Positions 36,191 to 46,150 of a stretch of 64,000 bases of DNA are shown piece after piece. Position numbers and translations under genes: made by a program. The notes beneath the pieces were generated by a model. That model saw only the letters and a list, made by a program, of their open reading frames with translations. It did not search any database and had not been told where the DNA came from. Origin of the DNA: Colwellia sp. 1_MG-2023. Its GTDB lineage: Bacteria > Pseudomonadota > Gammaproteobacteria > Enterobacterales > Alteromonadaceae. Location of the stretch: positions 62,001 to 126,000 of the forward strand of contig NZ_JAUOPE010000002.1 of NCBI RefSeq assembly GCF_030546755.1, in the 5' to 3' direction. Position 1 is the first letter of the stretch. Each line of letters opens with the position of its first letter.

Positions 36191-37078
36191 GTGTTTTCAG
36201 ATGTTATTACCACCTTTGAGTATTACCCTTTAAGTTTCTATATAACAGTAGTTATTGTTGCTTTAACCATAGGTAGCTTTTTAAATGTCGTTATTTTTCG
36301 CTTTCCAAAAATGTTAGAACAAGGATGGTATAAAGAATGTCGAGAATTTCTGGCAGACGAAATTAACGATTCTCCTGAAAAAGTGCAACCACTAATTACG
36401 CTTTCAAAGCCTAATTCAACCTGTCCACATTGCCAGCATGAAATTCGTTATTATGAAAATATACCTGTACTTAGCTGGTTGTTTTTAAAAGGTAAATGTA
36501 GCCAATGTAAAACGGCAATTTCCATCCGTTATCCAATTATTGAAAGCGCAACCGCTATATTAAGTTTAGTTGTAGCCCTTCATTTTGGCGTCGCCCCTAT
36601 CACCTTTTTTGTTTTAATCTTAACTTGGGGGCTAATCTGTTTAACCATGATTGATTATGATCATATGTTATTACCTGACCAGTTTACTTATCCTCTTTTA
36701 TGGTTAGGCTTACTCATTAATATTGATGGATTAATTGTTCCCTTAGATCAAGCTGTTATTGGTGCTGTGAGTGGTTATATGAGCCTATATACAGTCTTTT
36801 GGTTATTCAAATTAATCACCGGAAAAGAAGGAATGGGGCATGGTGATTTCAAATTATTAGCAGTGTTTGGCGCTTGGATGGGCTGGCAATTATTACCTTT
36901 ATTAATATTAATGGCTTCTGCAGTCGGTGCCGTTATTGGCATCTCATTAATGGTATTTAAAAATCACGCACGTGAACAAGCGATTCCGTTTGGCCCCTAC
37001 TTAGCAATGGCTGGCTGGATTTGTCTATTATGGGGTGAAAATATTTGGCAAAGCTATTTAAGCTACATAATGCCTTAA
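36191..37078 (+). CDS. pilD: Prepilin peptidase / N-methyltransferase
   Basis: Cleaves prepilin leaders and methylates the new N-terminus. 295 residues, polytopic. The cytoplasmic loop carries the zinc tetracysteine ('CPHC' and 'CSQC'), and the catalytic aspartates sit in 'MIDYDHMLLPD' and 'GMGHGDFKLLAVFG'. The start codon is GTG at 36191, with AGG 8 nt upstream. It should process PilA and, in trans, any type II secretion pseudopilins. It sits just before coaE, as in many gammaproteobacteria. Confidence 0.97.
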   Translation: MFSDVITTFEYYPLSFYITVVIVALTIGSFLNVVIFRFPKMLEQGWYKECREFLADEINDSPEKVQPLITLSKPNSTCPHCQHEIRYYENIPVLSWLFLKGKCSQCKTAISIRYPIIESATAILSLVVALHFGVAPITFFVLILTWGLICLTMIDYDHMLLPDQFTYPLLWLGLLINIDGLIVPLDQAVIGAVSGYMSLYTVFWLFKLITGKEGMGHGDFKLLAVFGAWMGWQLLPLLILMASAVGAVIGISLMVFKNHAREQAIPFGPYLAMAGWICLLWGENIWQSYLSYIMP

Positions 37079-37105
37079 AAAAACTAGGTTTTGACGAGTG
37101 AGCAA

Positions 37106-37720
37106 ATGGCGAAATACATTGTAGGTTTAACCGGTGGTATTGGTAGCGGCAAAACTACCGTATCGAATATGTTTGCAGAATTAGGCGTTGAAATAATTGA
37201 CGCAGACATTATCGCTCGAGAAGTTGTCGCTCCTAACAGTCTAGCCCTTAAAGAAATCGCTCAACATTTTGGTCAAGAAATTTTACTGACCAATGGTGAA
37301 TTAGATAGAAGCGCCTTACGAAGTAAAGTTTTTGCCGATGATGAAGATAAACGTTGGTTGAACGCATTATTACACCCGTTGATCAGACAATCTATTTTAA
37401 TGGCATTATCACAAGCCGCTGGGCAATATTGCATCTTATCAGCACCTTTATTGCTTGAAAATAATTTACACGTTTTAGTCAATACAGTGCTAGTGGTGGA
37501 TGTATCTGTTGAAACTCAGCTAAAACGAACTTGTCTTCGAGACAAGAGTAATCAGCAAGAAGTTAACGCCATTATCAACAGCCAGATAAATAGAGACCAA
37601 CGTTTAGCTTTAGCTGATGATATCATTAACAATGAACGAGCTGACTTAGCATACGTGAGAGAACAAGTGATTTCATTGAATGCACGCTACCAAAGTCAAG
37701 CCAGCGCGGTTAATTCCTAA
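37106..37720 (+). CDS. coaE: Dephospho-CoA kinase
   Basis: Last step of coenzyme A synthesis, phosphorylating the 3'-hydroxyl of dephospho-CoA. 204 residues from the ATG at 37106. P-loop 'GLTGGIGSGKTTVSN', 'IIDADIIAREVV' and 'CILSAPLLLEN' are conserved. A TTG at 37091 would add five residues; I prefer the ATG because 'KYIVGLTGG' begins the family's conserved part right after it. Thirteen bases to the TTG and 28 to the ATG separate it from pilD. Confidence 0.96.
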   Translation: MAKYIVGLTGGIGSGKTTVSNMFAELGVEIIDADIIAREVVAPNSLALKEIAQHFGQEILLTNGELDRSALRSKVFADDEDKRWLNALLHPLIRQSILMALSQAAGQYCILSAPLLLENNLHVLVNTVLVVDVSVETQLKRTCLRDKSNQQEVNAIINSQINRDQRLALADDIINNERADLAYVREQVISLNARYQSQASAVNS

Positions 37721-37819
37721 TCAACAAACATCGACAAGTAAAAATATTAGCCATTTGTCAACTCTATAGGTAGTATAGAAATAATTACCTATTAAATCAT
37801 TAAGCTAAAGCGTTTCAAA

Positions 37820-38566
37820 ATGTCGTCTGTATTGTATGAACATCCGCTCAATGAGCGTATTAGAAACTATTTAAAGCTTGAGCAATTATATTCTCAAGCA
37901 AAAAATTGTCTACATTGCGATATTGACCTCAGCCATCAAATATTTTTCTCTTCTTTTTTTGCCATCTTAGATACCTTAGAGCGCAATGATATTCGTGGAG
38001 AATTAATCAAAGATCTGGAAAAATTGGAACAAAATCTGGTAATTTGGTCGAGAGCTCCGAATGTTGATAACAGTATTTTGGAGGATAATTTAAAACAATC
38101 TGTTTCCTTACTTTGTCAACTTAAAACCCCGAGCCCGCAATGGTTACAACTTAAAGAAGATAAGTTTCTTTCTACTTTAAAACAACGTTATGCCATGCAA
38201 GGCGGTAGCTGTAGCTTTGACCTGCCGCAACTAACTTTCTGGCTTAATCGCCCCCACACTGACATTGAAAAAGACATTCATCATTGGCTATCGCTATTAA
38301 CACAAGTTTTTTCATCATTAGCACTTATTTTAAAATTTATTCGACAACGTACCAGTTTTGAAAATGTGCAATGTCAAAATGGTTTTTATCAAGATAATGG
38401 TGAAGGCATTTTATTATTACGCATAAAATTAGCTCAGGATGCCAACTACTACCCAACAGTGAGTGGTAATAAATTTCGCTATTCGATTAGGTTTATGTTG
38501 CCTTGTAACGAAACGGGTCGGAAATATTATGATCAACAGGTGCAATTTCAATTAGCACGTTGTTAA
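37820..38566 (+). CDS. zapD: Cell division protein ZapD
   Basis: 248 residues; starts 'YEHPLNERIRNYLKLEQLY', the typical ZapD N-terminus, and has 'FDLPQLTFWLNRP'. ZapD binds the C-terminal tail of FtsZ and bundles protofilaments at the division ring. The FtsZ in this window carries the usual C-terminal peptide. It lies in the conserved coaE-zapD-yacG block with a 99-base gap after coaE. A short inverted repeat (ATAGGTA/TACCTAT) lies in that gap. Confidence 0.93.
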   Translation: MSSVLYEHPLNERIRNYLKLEQLYSQAKNCLHCDIDLSHQIFFSSFFAILDTLERNDIRGELIKDLEKLEQNLVIWSRAPNVDNSILEDNLKQSVSLLCQLKTPSPQWLQLKEDKFLSTLKQRYAMQGGSCSFDLPQLTFWLNRPHTDIEKDIHHWLSLLTQVFSSLALILKFIRQRTSFENVQCQNGFYQDNGEGILLLRIKLAQDANYYPTVSGNKFRYSIRFMLPCNETGRKYYDQQVQFQLARC

Positions 38567-38626
38567 TGCTAGTAACCACTCTCTGTTTTTCTTATAATTC
38601 GGATTATTTTTTAAAAGAATTACCTT

Positions 38627-38863
38627 ATGTCTCTTAAAGTGCCTTGTCCTACCTGTGATAAACAAGTTCAATGGTTACCCGAAAACGAGTTTCGCCCATT
38701 TTGTAGTAAACGTTGCCAATTAATTGATTTAGGTGATTGGGCAGATGAAAACCATAAAATTTCACAGCCTGCACAGAAAGATATGCAAATTAGTGAAGAG
38801 ATGTTAGATGCACTAGAAGATGAATTTCTTCAGCATAATAAGTTTTTTGTTGAGCCCGAGTAA
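38627..38863 (+). CDS. yacG: DNA gyrase inhibitor YacG
   Basis: 78-residue zinc-finger protein with ligands C7, C10, C26 and C30 ('CPTC' and 'CSKRC') followed by 'LIDLGDWA' and an acidic C-terminal tail. E. coli YacG binds GyrB and blocks DNA binding. The C-terminus here is longer and more acidic than the E. coli protein's, from memory. It is convergent with mutT 31 bases away and has no clear terminator. Confidence 0.93.
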   Translation: MSLKVPCPTCDKQVQWLPENEFRPFCSKRCQLIDLGDWADENHKISQPAQKDMQISEEMLDALEDEFLQHNKFFVEPE

Positions 38864-38894
38864 CTTTTTAACTCTGACTTTTCACTCGAAGATC

Positions 38895-39287
38895 TTAAGC
38901 ATATAAACCTTTCAGTTTTTCAACAATAACAATGTTCGCTTCAGGAAAGTCAACCGAGCTTAATTCACTTATATTAAACCAGCCTTGTTGTTGCCCTTCT
39001 TGCGCGGTTGGCTCTCCTTGAAAGTTATCGACTAAGAAAACGTCTAATTTTACGCGCTTATCACCATAATCATGGCTTATTTCAACTAATGGCATACAAG
39101 ATAGTACATCAATAGCAATTTCCTCTTGTAGCTCTCTATGAAGCGCTTGAGAAACTGATTCGCCCTCTTCAACCTTACCACCTGGAAATTCCCATTTTCC
39201 ACCTTGATGAACATGATCAAGACGTTTAGTAAGAAAAACGTCTCCATTTGAGACAATAACCCCAACAGCAACATGAACTTGTTTCAT
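38895..39287 (-). CDS. mutT: Nudix hydrolase MutT (8-oxo-dGTP diphosphatase)
   Basis: Removes 8-oxo-dGTP from the nucleotide pool. 130 residues from the ATG at 39287 (GAGAG upstream). The Nudix box is 'GGKVEEGESVSQALHRELQE' followed by EIAI. The catalytic RELQEE is intact, but the usual Gly near the end of the box is Ala. 'KWEFPGGK' and a C-terminal 'GWFNISEL' agree with MutT. An earlier start at 39323 would add 12 basic residues. It lies after secA as in E. coli. Confidence 0.93.
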   Translation of the reverse strand: MKQVHVAVGVIVSNGDVFLTKRLDHVHQGGKWEFPGGKVEEGESVSQALHRELQEEIAIDVLSCMPLVEISHDYGDKRVKLDVFLVDNFQGEPTAQEGQQQGWFNISELSSVDFPEANIVIVEKLKGLYA

Positions 39288-39328
39288 AATTTCTCTCAAA
39301 ACTTTATTAACACACTTTCTCAAAATGA

Positions 39329-39354
39329 AAATGCCAATCAGATGATTGGCATTT
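39329..39354 (-). terminator. Terminator between secA and mutT
   Basis: AAATGCCAATCA and TGATTGGCATTT are perfect 12-bp arms with a 2-base loop. It lies past the palindromic element after secA and before mutT. Confidence 0.75.
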
Positions 39355-39402
39355 GCAAAATAAATACTAATTCTTAAATCGAATTATTAATCTAATTTAT
39401 TA

Positions 39403-39516
39403 AAAATTCAGCTTTAAGTTGTATGGTTTAATTTCGAGGAAGAAGCACGGAGTTGACGCTAGTCAATGAGTACTTCTAACAATGAAATTAAGTTTTACAA
39501 CGACAAGATGAATTTT
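39403..39516. repeat. 114-nt imperfect palindrome downstream of secA
   Basis: Five pairs of arms share one symmetry axis (39459/39460): AAAATTCA/TGAATTTT, GTTGTA/TACAAC, TTAATTTC/GAAATTAA, AGAAG/CTTCT (one base off) and TTGAC/GTCAA. The element begins 3 bases past the secA stop and precedes the terminator. It looks like a MITE/REP-type intergenic repeat or a structured 3' RNA. I saw no second copy in this window. Confidence 0.75.
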
Positions 39517-39518
39517 AA

Positions 39519-42221
39519 TTAACTCAATTTACCATGGCATTGCTTATACTTCTTACCGGATCCACAAGGACAAGGTTCATTACGTCCTACTCGTGGAGTT
39601 TGTGGCTGTTGTGCAGTTGCGTCCCCTGATGATTCATGAGAGAACTCTTTTGGCGCTTCATCCGCTTTACGGTGCTGCTCTTCTACTGCTTCAACATCTG
39701 ATTCGGCGCGAATTTGTACTTTACTTAAAATACCGATAACGTCATATTTTAAGTTTTCAAGTAATTCAGAAAACAATTCAAAAGATTCACGTTTAAACTC
39801 TTGTTTCGGATTCTTTTGAGCATAGCCACGTAGATGGATACCTTGGCGTAAATGATCCATCGCCGCTAAATGTTCTTTCCAATGAGAGTCTAAGCTTTGC
39901 AACATTACCGCTTTTTCAAACTGACGTAATACGTCGGCACCTACCATAGCTTCTTTAGCTTCATATTGAGCTTCAACTGTTGCTAAAATTTTCTCTCGTA
40001 AAGTTTCTTCGTGTAACTTAGTGTCTTCTTTTAACCATTGCGCTATCGGCATTTCGATGGTTAAGTCACCTTTAAAACGTTCTTCTAAACCAGTAACATC
40101 CCACATTTCTTCTAATGATTGCGGTGGAATATGTTGGTCAATAATACCGTTAACAACATCTGCACGAATTGCTGAGATAACATCTTTGATATCAGACTCA
40201 TCCATTAATTCATTGCGCTGTTCGTAAATAACTTTACGCTGATCATTAGAAACATCGTCAAATTCTAATAATTGTTTACGAATATCAAAGTTACGTCCTT
40301 CCACTTTGCGTTGCGCATTCTCAATACTTTTTGTCACCCATGGATGTTCAATAGCTTCACCGCGTTCCATACCAAGTTTACGCATCATATTCGTAATACG
40401 TTCAGACGCGAAAATACGCATTAAACCATCTTCCATCGATAGGTAAAAACGTGTTGAACCCGCATCACCTTGACGACCTGAACGACCACGTAATTGATTA
40501 TCTATTCGACGTGACTCATGACGTTCAGTAGCAACAATATGTAAGCCGCCTAACTCAAGTACTTTGTCATGTTCAATTTGCCAAGCTTCTTTCGCTTTCG
40601 CGATATTTTCTTCAGTAGGATTTTTTAATTTATCAACAATCGCATCAAAATTGCCCCCTAATACAATATCTGTACCACGACCTGCCATATTAGTGGCAAT
40701 AGTTACCGCACCGACTTTACCGGCATCAGCTACAATTTCAGCTTCTTGTTGGTGGAATTTTGCGTTTAAGACTTTATGTTTAATTTTAGCTTTTTTCAAA
40801 AATGATGATAAGAACTCAGACGTTTCAATACTAATGGTACCCACTAACACTGGCTGGCCACGTTTTACACAGTCTTGTATATCTTCGAGAATAGCTTCAA
40901 ATTTTTCTTCGGCGGTTAGGTAGATAAGATCCGCCAAATCTTTACGGATCATCGGTTGATTCGTTGGAATAACGACCGTTTCTAAACCATAGATATGATT
41001 GAACTCAAAAGCTTCTGTATCCGCAGTACCTGTCATACCCGATAATTTATTGTATAAACGGAAAAAGTTTTGGAAAGTAATAGATGCTAAGGTTTGGTTT
41101 TCATTTTGAATGTTAACGCCTTCTTTCGCTTCCACCGCTTGATGTAAACCTTCCGACCAGCGACGACCTTCCATTGTTCGACCTGTATGTTCATCAACAA
41201 TAATAATTTCGTCATCTTTAACGATATAATCGACATCTTTTTGGAATAATTTATGGGCACGTAAAGCCGCCATAACATGATGAAGCAAGGTGATATTACT
41301 CGCTGAGAATAAAGAATCGCCCTCTTCTATCAAATTCTTTTCTTGCATGATTTGTTCGATGCGAATTTGACCACGCTCTGTTAAATAAATTTGTTTAGCT
41401 TTTTCATCAATGGTGAAGTCACCTTCAACAAAATCTTCTTTTTGACCAGTTTCTTCGTCTTTATCTTCTTCGTTTTGCTGCTCTAACGTTGGCACAACGG
41501 TATTGATTAAACGATATAGTTCTGAGCTGTCTTCTGCTTGCCCTGAAATAATTAGCGGTGTACGCGCTTCATCAATAAGAATCGAATCTACTTCATCAAT
41601 AATGGCAAAGTTTAATGGTTTTTGTGCGCGCTCTTCTGGCGAGAATGCCATATTGTCACGTAGATAATCGAAACCAAACTCATTGTTTGTTCCATAAGTA
41701 ATGTCTGACTGATAAGCCGCTTGCTTATCTTGCGGTGACATTCCAGGTATATTACAGCCAACAGTCATACCTAAAAAGGTAAATAATGGACGAGCCCAAT
41801 CAGCATCACGACTAGCAAGATAGTCGTTCACCGTAATAACATGAACTCCTTTGCCTGTTAACGCATTTAAATAGGCTGGTAACGTTGCGGTTAATGTTTT
41901 ACCTTCACCGGTACGCATTTCAGCAATTTTACCATTGTTAAGCACCATGCCACCGATCATTTGCACGTCAAAATGGCGCATACCAAACACACGTTTACTT
42001 GCTTCTCTAACAACGGCAAAAGCTTCTGGCAATATGCTATCTAATGTTTCTTCTTTAGCAATTCGCTCTTTAAACTCAGTTGTTTTAGCTTTTAACTCTT
42101 CATCACTCAGTGCTTGTAAAACTGGCTCTAGTGCATTTATTTTTACAACTTCTTTTTGCATTTGTTTGATTAATCGATCATTACGACTACCAAACAGTTT
42201 TGTCATTAAATTTACAAACAT
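39519..42221 (-). CDS. secA: Preprotein translocase ATPase SecA
   Basis: Motor that pushes unfolded preproteins through SecYEG. 900 residues, start '[15 protein letters not shown]' matching E. coli. Walker A 'MRTGEGKTL', '[18 protein letters not shown]', preprotein cross-linking and helicase domains ('[13 protein letters not shown]', '[10 protein letters not shown]') and the C-terminal zinc SEC-C motif '[14 protein letters not shown]' are present. No secM-like gene precedes it. An M23 peptidase gene ends 101 bases upstream with its own terminator, so secA has its own promoter in that gap. Confidence 0.98.
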   Translation of the reverse strand: MFVNLMTKLFGSRNDRLIKQMQKEVVKINALEPVLQALSDEELKAKTTEFKERIAKEETLDSILPEAFAVVREASKRVFGMRHFDVQMIGGMVLNNGKIAEMRTGEGKTLTATLPAYLNALTGKGVHVITVNDYLASRDADWARPLFTFLGMTVGCNIPGMSPQDKQAAYQSDITYGTNNEFGFDYLRDNMAFSPEERAQKPLNFAIIDEVDSILIDEARTPLIISGQAEDSSELYRLINTVVPTLEQQNEEDKDEETGQKEDFVEGDFTIDEKAKQIYLTERGQIRIEQIMQEKNLIEEGDSLFSASNITLLHHVMAALRAHKLFQKDVDYIVKDDEIIIVDEHTGRTMEGRRWSEGLHQAVEAKEGVNIQNENQTLASITFQNFFRLYNKLSGMTGTADTEAFEFNHIYGLETVVIPTNQPMIRKDLADLIYLTAEEKFEAILEDIQDCVKRGQPVLVGTISIETSEFLSSFLKKAKIKHKVLNAKFHQQEAEIVADAGKVGAVTIATNMAGRGTDIVLGGNFDAIVDKLKNPTEENIAKAKEAWQIEHDKVLELGGLHIVATERHESRRIDNQLRGRSGRQGDAGSTRFYLSMEDGLMRIFASERITNMMRKLGMERGEAIEHPWVTKSIENAQRKVEGRNFDIRKQLLEFDDVSNDQRKVIYEQRNELMDESDIKDVISAIRADVVNGIIDQHIPPQSLEEMWDVTGLEERFKGDLTIEMPIAQWLKEDTKLHEETLREKILATVEAQYEAKEAMVGADVLRQFEKAVMLQSLDSHWKEHLAAMDHLRQGIHLRGYAQKNPKQEFKRESFELFSELLENLKYDVIGILSKVQIRAESDVEAVEEQHRKADEAPKEFSHESSGDATAQQPQTPRVGRNEPCPCGSGKKYKQCHGKLS

Positions 42222-42276
42222 CGTGTTTTAACCATTTTATAAAATCGCGAAGAATATCTTCTGCTTCAAAATAAAA

Positions 42277-42298
42277 GTGATCGGCCTAGGCCGATCAC
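42277..42298 (-). terminator. Terminator of the M23 peptidase gene
   Basis: GTGATCGGCC-TA-GGCCGATCAC is a perfect 22-base palindrome followed leftwards by TTTTATTTT. It separates the M23 gene from secA. Confidence 0.85.
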
Positions 42299-42321
42299 AG
42301 AAAAAATATTATGCAAAAAAC

Positions 42322-43224
42322 CTATTTAGCTTTTCGATAAACGTACTTAATTGGATCTATTTGAGTGTTATTACGGAGAATCTCATAATGTACATGAGGG
42401 CCTGTTGAACGACCTGTACTTCCCATTTTAGCAATGACTTGTCCTTTACTAACAACATCACCCACTTTTACCAATATTTTTTTATTGTGACCGTATCGGG
42501 TTTTTATCCCTTTACCGTGATTTATTTCTATTAAATTTCCATAGCCATAACGTTTTGCTGCCCACGTTACAACACCTGATGCGGTGGTGATGATGTCAGC
42601 ATCTTCTTTACCTGCAAAGTCAATACCTTTATGCATTGCAGGTTGACCATTAAACGGATCTTTACGTGTACCAAAATAAGAGGAAAGCCATCCTTTTTTG
42701 ATAGGTCTACCCGATAAATAGCTCATATTTTCTATATGGTGACCCAAAGTAATAGATTCAAGCATTAATAATTGTTTTTCTTCAAATGATAATGCTAATT
42801 CAACTTTTGAAATATCGGCTAATAACTCAACTAAGCTTCTTTTTTCACTCCCTTGGCTTTGAATCATAGGGCCACCACTAGGGGGTAATGTTTCAAAGTT
42901 AAACTCATTTTCAGGAATGTTGGCTTGTTCAGCGAGGCGATCGCCCAGCGCATTTAATCGTAAGACTTGACTTTGTAGCTCGGCTAATTTCATGGTTAAA
43001 GCAACCACTTGTTGCTCATTTACATCACTTGGTTCATTCGTCTCGATAGTATTGTTTTTAATACTGTACAGCGGTAAATTTGGTTCAGCATCTGAAGAAA
43101 TGAGTAAGTGAACAATAAAGCCCGAGATGATAGAAAATATCACGATAGCAGATAGCCAATGAAATTTATTTAATTTCATTGAAAATCTAACATTCTTTCC
43201 GCGATATAGTAGTGTTAAACTCAT
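42322..43224 (-). CDS. Membrane-anchored M23 (LytM-type) peptidase
   Basis: 300 residues from the ATG at 43224; an ATG at 43257 adds 11. One TM helix (about 24-44) precedes a helical region (about 75-150, coiled-coil-like 'LAELQSQVLRLNALGDRLAE') and a C-terminal LytM domain (about 190-290). Zinc ligands are visible in 'MHKGIDFAG' and 'GPHVHYEIL', so it may be an active peptidoglycan endopeptidase and not a degenerate EnvC/NlpD-type activator. It occupies the place of secM in the E. coli order and is divergent from dciA. Confidence 0.92.
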   Translation of the reverse strand: MSLTLLYRGKNVRFSMKLNKFHWLSAIVIFSIISGFIVHLLISSDAEPNLPLYSIKNNTIETNEPSDVNEQQVVALTMKLAELQSQVLRLNALGDRLAEQANIPENEFNFETLPPSGGPMIQSQGSEKRSLVELLADISKVELALSFEEKQLLMLESITLGHHIENMSYLSGRPIKKGWLSSYFGTRKDPFNGQPAMHKGIDFAGKEDADIITTASGVVTWAAKRYGYGNLIEINHGKGIKTRYGHNKKILVKVGDVVSKGQVIAKMGSTGRSTGPHVHYEILRNNTQIDPIKYVYRKAK

Positions 43225-43289
43225 AGGACTCTTTATTTCATTAGTATCACTCTGCAATTTAAGAATGATAATATATAACTGGTTGATTT

Positions 43290-43766
43290 ATGGCTAGAAA
43301 AACAAAAAAACCTCTCGATACCTCTAGCTTGATGAAATCTTCAACCGGCACTTTGGCATATATAGCAGCAAAAACCAACTCTTTAACTATTTTAGCAGAT
43401 ATTGTACGACAAACATGCCCCGACCTGCCAGCAGAAGTATGGCATATTGCCAATTTCAAACAAAATTCTATCGTAATTGAGGTGATTTCAGCAACTTGGG
43501 GGCAACGACTGCAATTTGAACGCGTTAAAATCAGTCAGAAATTATCAGATGTCTCGGCGGGTGAATTCACTCAGATTGAAATTAAAGTGTCCCCTTATCG
43601 TAATCAACAGCAGATAAAGCAGCCTATCAATCCTCCAATTGTAAGGAATATTTCACAAAAAACCGCACAACAGTTAAATGAAATTGCCGAAAATGCGCCT
43701 GAAAGTTTAAAACGAAAATTGCAACGGTTGGCCAGCTTAGCCGATAACCCAAAAAATACGATATAA
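43290..43766 (+). CDS. dciA: DciA-family (DUF721) helicase-loading protein
   Basis: 158 residues. The N-terminal ~100 form the DUF721 domain ('VEVISATWGQRLQFERVKIS'), and the C-terminal part is Gln/Asn-rich and probably flexible. DciA loads the replicative helicase DnaB in the many bacteria that lack the phage-derived DnaC/DnaI loaders. Location between secA and lpxC is the common gammaproteobacterial one. It is the only rightward gene inside a long leftward block and shares a bidirectional terminator with lpxC. Confidence 0.88.
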   Translation: MARKTKKPLDTSSLMKSSTGTLAYIAAKTNSLTILADIVRQTCPDLPAEVWHIANFKQNSIVIEVISATWGQRLQFERVKISQKLSDVSAGEFTQIEIKVSPYRNQQQIKQPINPPIVRNISQKTAQQLNEIAENAPESLKRKLQRLASLADNPKNTI

Positions 43767-43767
43767 A

Positions 43768-43793
43768 AAAACCAGCTCTAAAAGCTGGTTTTC
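43768..43793. terminator. Bidirectional terminator dciA / lpxC
   Basis: AAAACCAGCT and AGCTGGTTTT with a 5-base loop, 2 bases after dciA and 17 bases after the lpxC stop on the other strand. Confidence 0.88.
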
Positions 43794-43809
43794 GTAAAAT
43801 ATTTCATCA

Positions 43810-44727
43810 TTAAAATTGATTAGCGCTAATTTCTTGGAATTCTATAGGAGATTCGGCTTCATTCTCGTAAGTAACCCACTCCCAAGAATCAACTTGCTTA
43901 AACACTTCACGTAATAATAAGTTATTTAATCCATGGCCTGACTTGAACGCATTTAATTCGCCTAAAATACTACTACCACACATGTATAAGTCACCAATGG
44001 CATCTAATATTTTATGTTTGACGAACTCATCATCGTAGCGTAAATCATCTTTATTTAGCATACGATATTCATCAAGCACAATCGCATTCTCTAAACTGCC
44101 ACCTAAGGCTAAGTTATGAGAACGTAAAAACTCAATATCTTTCATAAAACCAAAAGTACGAGCACGGCTAATTTCTTTTATAAATGAACAGCTCGATAAA
44201 TCCATACTCATTGTTTGACAAGTATTAGCAATAACAGGATGCTCAAATTCGATGGCAAAATTTACCTTAAAACCTTGATATGGTTTTAATTCAGCCCATT
44301 TATCGCCTTCTTCAACACGAATAGTTTTAGTAATACGAATAAAGCGTTTAGCAACATTTAAGGTTTCGATGCCTACCGATTGAATTAAATAAACAAACGG
44401 TAGCGCACTGCCATCCATAATTGGAATTTCAGGAGAATCAACATCAATAACTAAATTATCAATTCCTAAACCTGCAACAGCAGATAGCAAGTGTTCGACG
44501 GTGGAAATCTGAACGCCTTGCTCATTCACTAAACAGGTACACAAAGTTGTTTCACCCACAGCTTCGGGTGTCGCTTTTATATCAACGACAGGTTTTAAGT
44601 CTACACGACGAAATACGATACCCGTATTTGCTGGCGCAGGTCGGAGAGTGATCTGCACCTTTTCGCCTTTGTGTAAGCCAACACCTACTGCCGATATACT
44701 TTCTTTAATGGTACGTTGTTTAATCAT
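43810..44727 (-). CDS. lpxC: UDP-3-O-acyl-N-acetylglucosamine deacetylase
   Basis: Committed step of lipid A synthesis. 305 residues, zinc enzyme: '[17 protein letters not shown]' has the first zinc His, and '[12 protein letters not shown]' has the second His and the Asp. The start '[21 protein letters not shown]' is canonical and AAGG lies 8 nt upstream. It closes the dcw block after ftsZ with a 132-base gap that may hold a promoter. In E. coli LpxC is controlled by FtsH proteolysis through its C-terminal tail; the tail here ends 'ISANQF'. Confidence 0.98.
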   Translation of the reverse strand: MIKQRTIKESISAVGVGLHKGEKVQITLRPAPANTGIVFRRVDLKPVVDIKATPEAVGETTLCTCLVNEQGVQISTVEHLLSAVAGLGIDNLVIDVDSPEIPIMDGSALPFVYLIQSVGIETLNVAKRFIRITKTIRVEEGDKWAELKPYQGFKVNFAIEFEHPVIANTCQTMSMDLSSCSFIKEISRARTFGFMKDIEFLRSHNLALGGSLENAIVLDEYRMLNKDDLRYDDEFVKHKILDAIGDLYMCGSSILGELNAFKSGHGLNNLLLREVFKQVDSWEWVTYENEAESPIEFQEISANQF

Positions 44728-44859
44728 AAACAGCCTTCTTAAGCCTATATTTTACTTAAAATACGTCGTCGAATAATGACGGGCGCATAATATAGCAAAA
44801 AAGCATAATAAAATCAAAACCTCAGCTTTTACTCAATCATTTACCTATTAGAAAATGAT

Positions 44860-46029
44860 TTAGTCCGCTTGTTTTCTTAAAAATGCAGGGATATCTAAAT
44901 AATTATCTAAATCTGCCGCAGGCATTTTTTGTGCTTGTACTTGTGCATTTGCATCTTGCATTGTCACTGGTTGCGAACTAATTTCCGCTTGCGGGTTAGC
45001 AATAAATTCTTGACCAACGGCAATAGGTTCCATTGCAGGAGCAGGGTTAACTAACGTAATATCTGGCTTACGTTCAGCACCAATACCTGTTGCAACGACC
45101 GTCACTCGTAGGTCTTCTGTCATTTCAGGATCAATCACCGCACCCACTACAACCGTAGCATTTTCAGAAGCAAACGCTTTAACTGCATTACCTACTGTTT
45201 CAAACTCATCAATACTAATATCCATACCAGCAGTGATATTTACTAAAATACCGCGCGCACCTGCAAGGTCAACATCTTCTAATAATGGACTTGAAATAGC
45301 GGCTTCTGCAGCTTCTTCAGCGCGATCTTCACCTGACGCTAAACCTGATCCCATCATAGCGGTGCCCATTTCAGACATCACTGTGCGAACATCGGCGAAA
45401 TCCACGTTTATGAGTCCAGGACGAGTAATAAGTTCCGCAATACCTTGAACGGCACCTAATAAAACATTGTTTGCCGCTTTAAAAGCATCTAATAATGAAG
45501 TACCAGGACCTAATACTTTTAATAACTTTTCATTTGGAATAGTGATCAAAGAATCAACATTTTTCGATAAAAATTCAATACCTTGCTCGGCATAGTTCAT
45601 ACGTTTTTTCCCTTCAAAAGGGAAAGGCTTAGTAACAACTGCAACGGTTAAAATGCCCATTTCTTTAGCCACTTCGGCAACTACTGGCGCAGCACCAGTA
45701 CCTGTACCACCGCCCATACCAGCAGCAATAAAAACCATGTCAGCACCTTGTAAAGTTTCCTTAATGGTTTCTCTATCTTCTTCGGCACTACGACGGCCAA
45801 TTTCTGGATTAGCACCCGCACCTAAACCTTTAGTAACATCACCGCCCATTTGTAAAGTTACATTCGCTGAAGAATTTCGTAACGCTTGCGAGTCGGTATT
45901 TGCTGTAATAAATTCTACACCTTCGATGGTTTGACACACCATGTGCTCAACAGCGTTACCGCCGCCTCCACCAACACCGATGACTTTAATTACTGCTTCT
46001 TCGTTATGGTCTTCCATTAATTCAAACAT
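44860..46029 (-). CDS. ftsZ: Cell division GTPase FtsZ
   Basis: Tubulin homologue that forms the division ring. From the ATG at 46029 (GGAGAG 4 nt upstream) it has 389 residues; an earlier GTG at 46065 would add 12. The GTP-binding '[14 protein letters not shown]', '[12 protein letters not shown]', the T7 loop '[15 protein letters not shown]', a Pro/Ala/Gln linker and the C-terminal peptide '[11 protein letters not shown]' that binds FtsA and ZapD are all present. It follows ftsA by 121 bases. Multiple promoters inside ftsQA are usual but were not mapped here. Confidence 0.98.
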   Translation of the reverse strand: MFELMEDHNEEAVIKVIGVGGGGGNAVEHMVCQTIEGVEFITANTDSQALRNSSANVTLQMGGDVTKGLGAGANPEIGRRSAEEDRETIKETLQGADMVFIAAGMGGGTGTGAAPVVAEVAKEMGILTVAVVTKPFPFEGKKRMNYAEQGIEFLSKNVDSLITIPNEKLLKVLGPGTSLLDAFKAANNVLLGAVQGIAELITRPGLINVDFADVRTVMSEMGTAMMGSGLASGEDRAEEAAEAAISSPLLEDVDLAGARGILVNITAGMDISIDEFETVGNAVKAFASENATVVVGAVIDPEMTEDLRVTVVATGIGAERKPDITLVNPAPAMEPIAVGQEFIANPQAEISSQPVTMQDANAQVQAQKMPAADLDNYLDIPAFLRKQAD

Positions 46030-46150
46030 TTTCTCTCTCCGATTATTATCGTTTTGTTCCACCAAAACTTCTTTTTAAAAATACTTCTTTGTACTTCTTT
46101 TTACTTCTCTAGTTAACATTGCGTTAAGTCACATATCTACTTAACAGCAA

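Noticed and set aside
37766-37792. ATAGGTA/TACCTAT inverted repeat upstream of zapD
   Set aside because: 7-bp arms with a 13-base AT-rich spacer are expected by chance at this base composition; no other support.
40564-40923. 119-codon open frame antisense to secA
   Set aside because: No homology signature, low-complexity composition, and it lies inside a highly conserved gene.
44835-44860. AATCATTT/AAATGATT hairpin right after ftsZ as a terminator
   Set aside because: The stem is all A/T except one pair type and has no T run in the leftward direction; read-through to lpxC remains possible.
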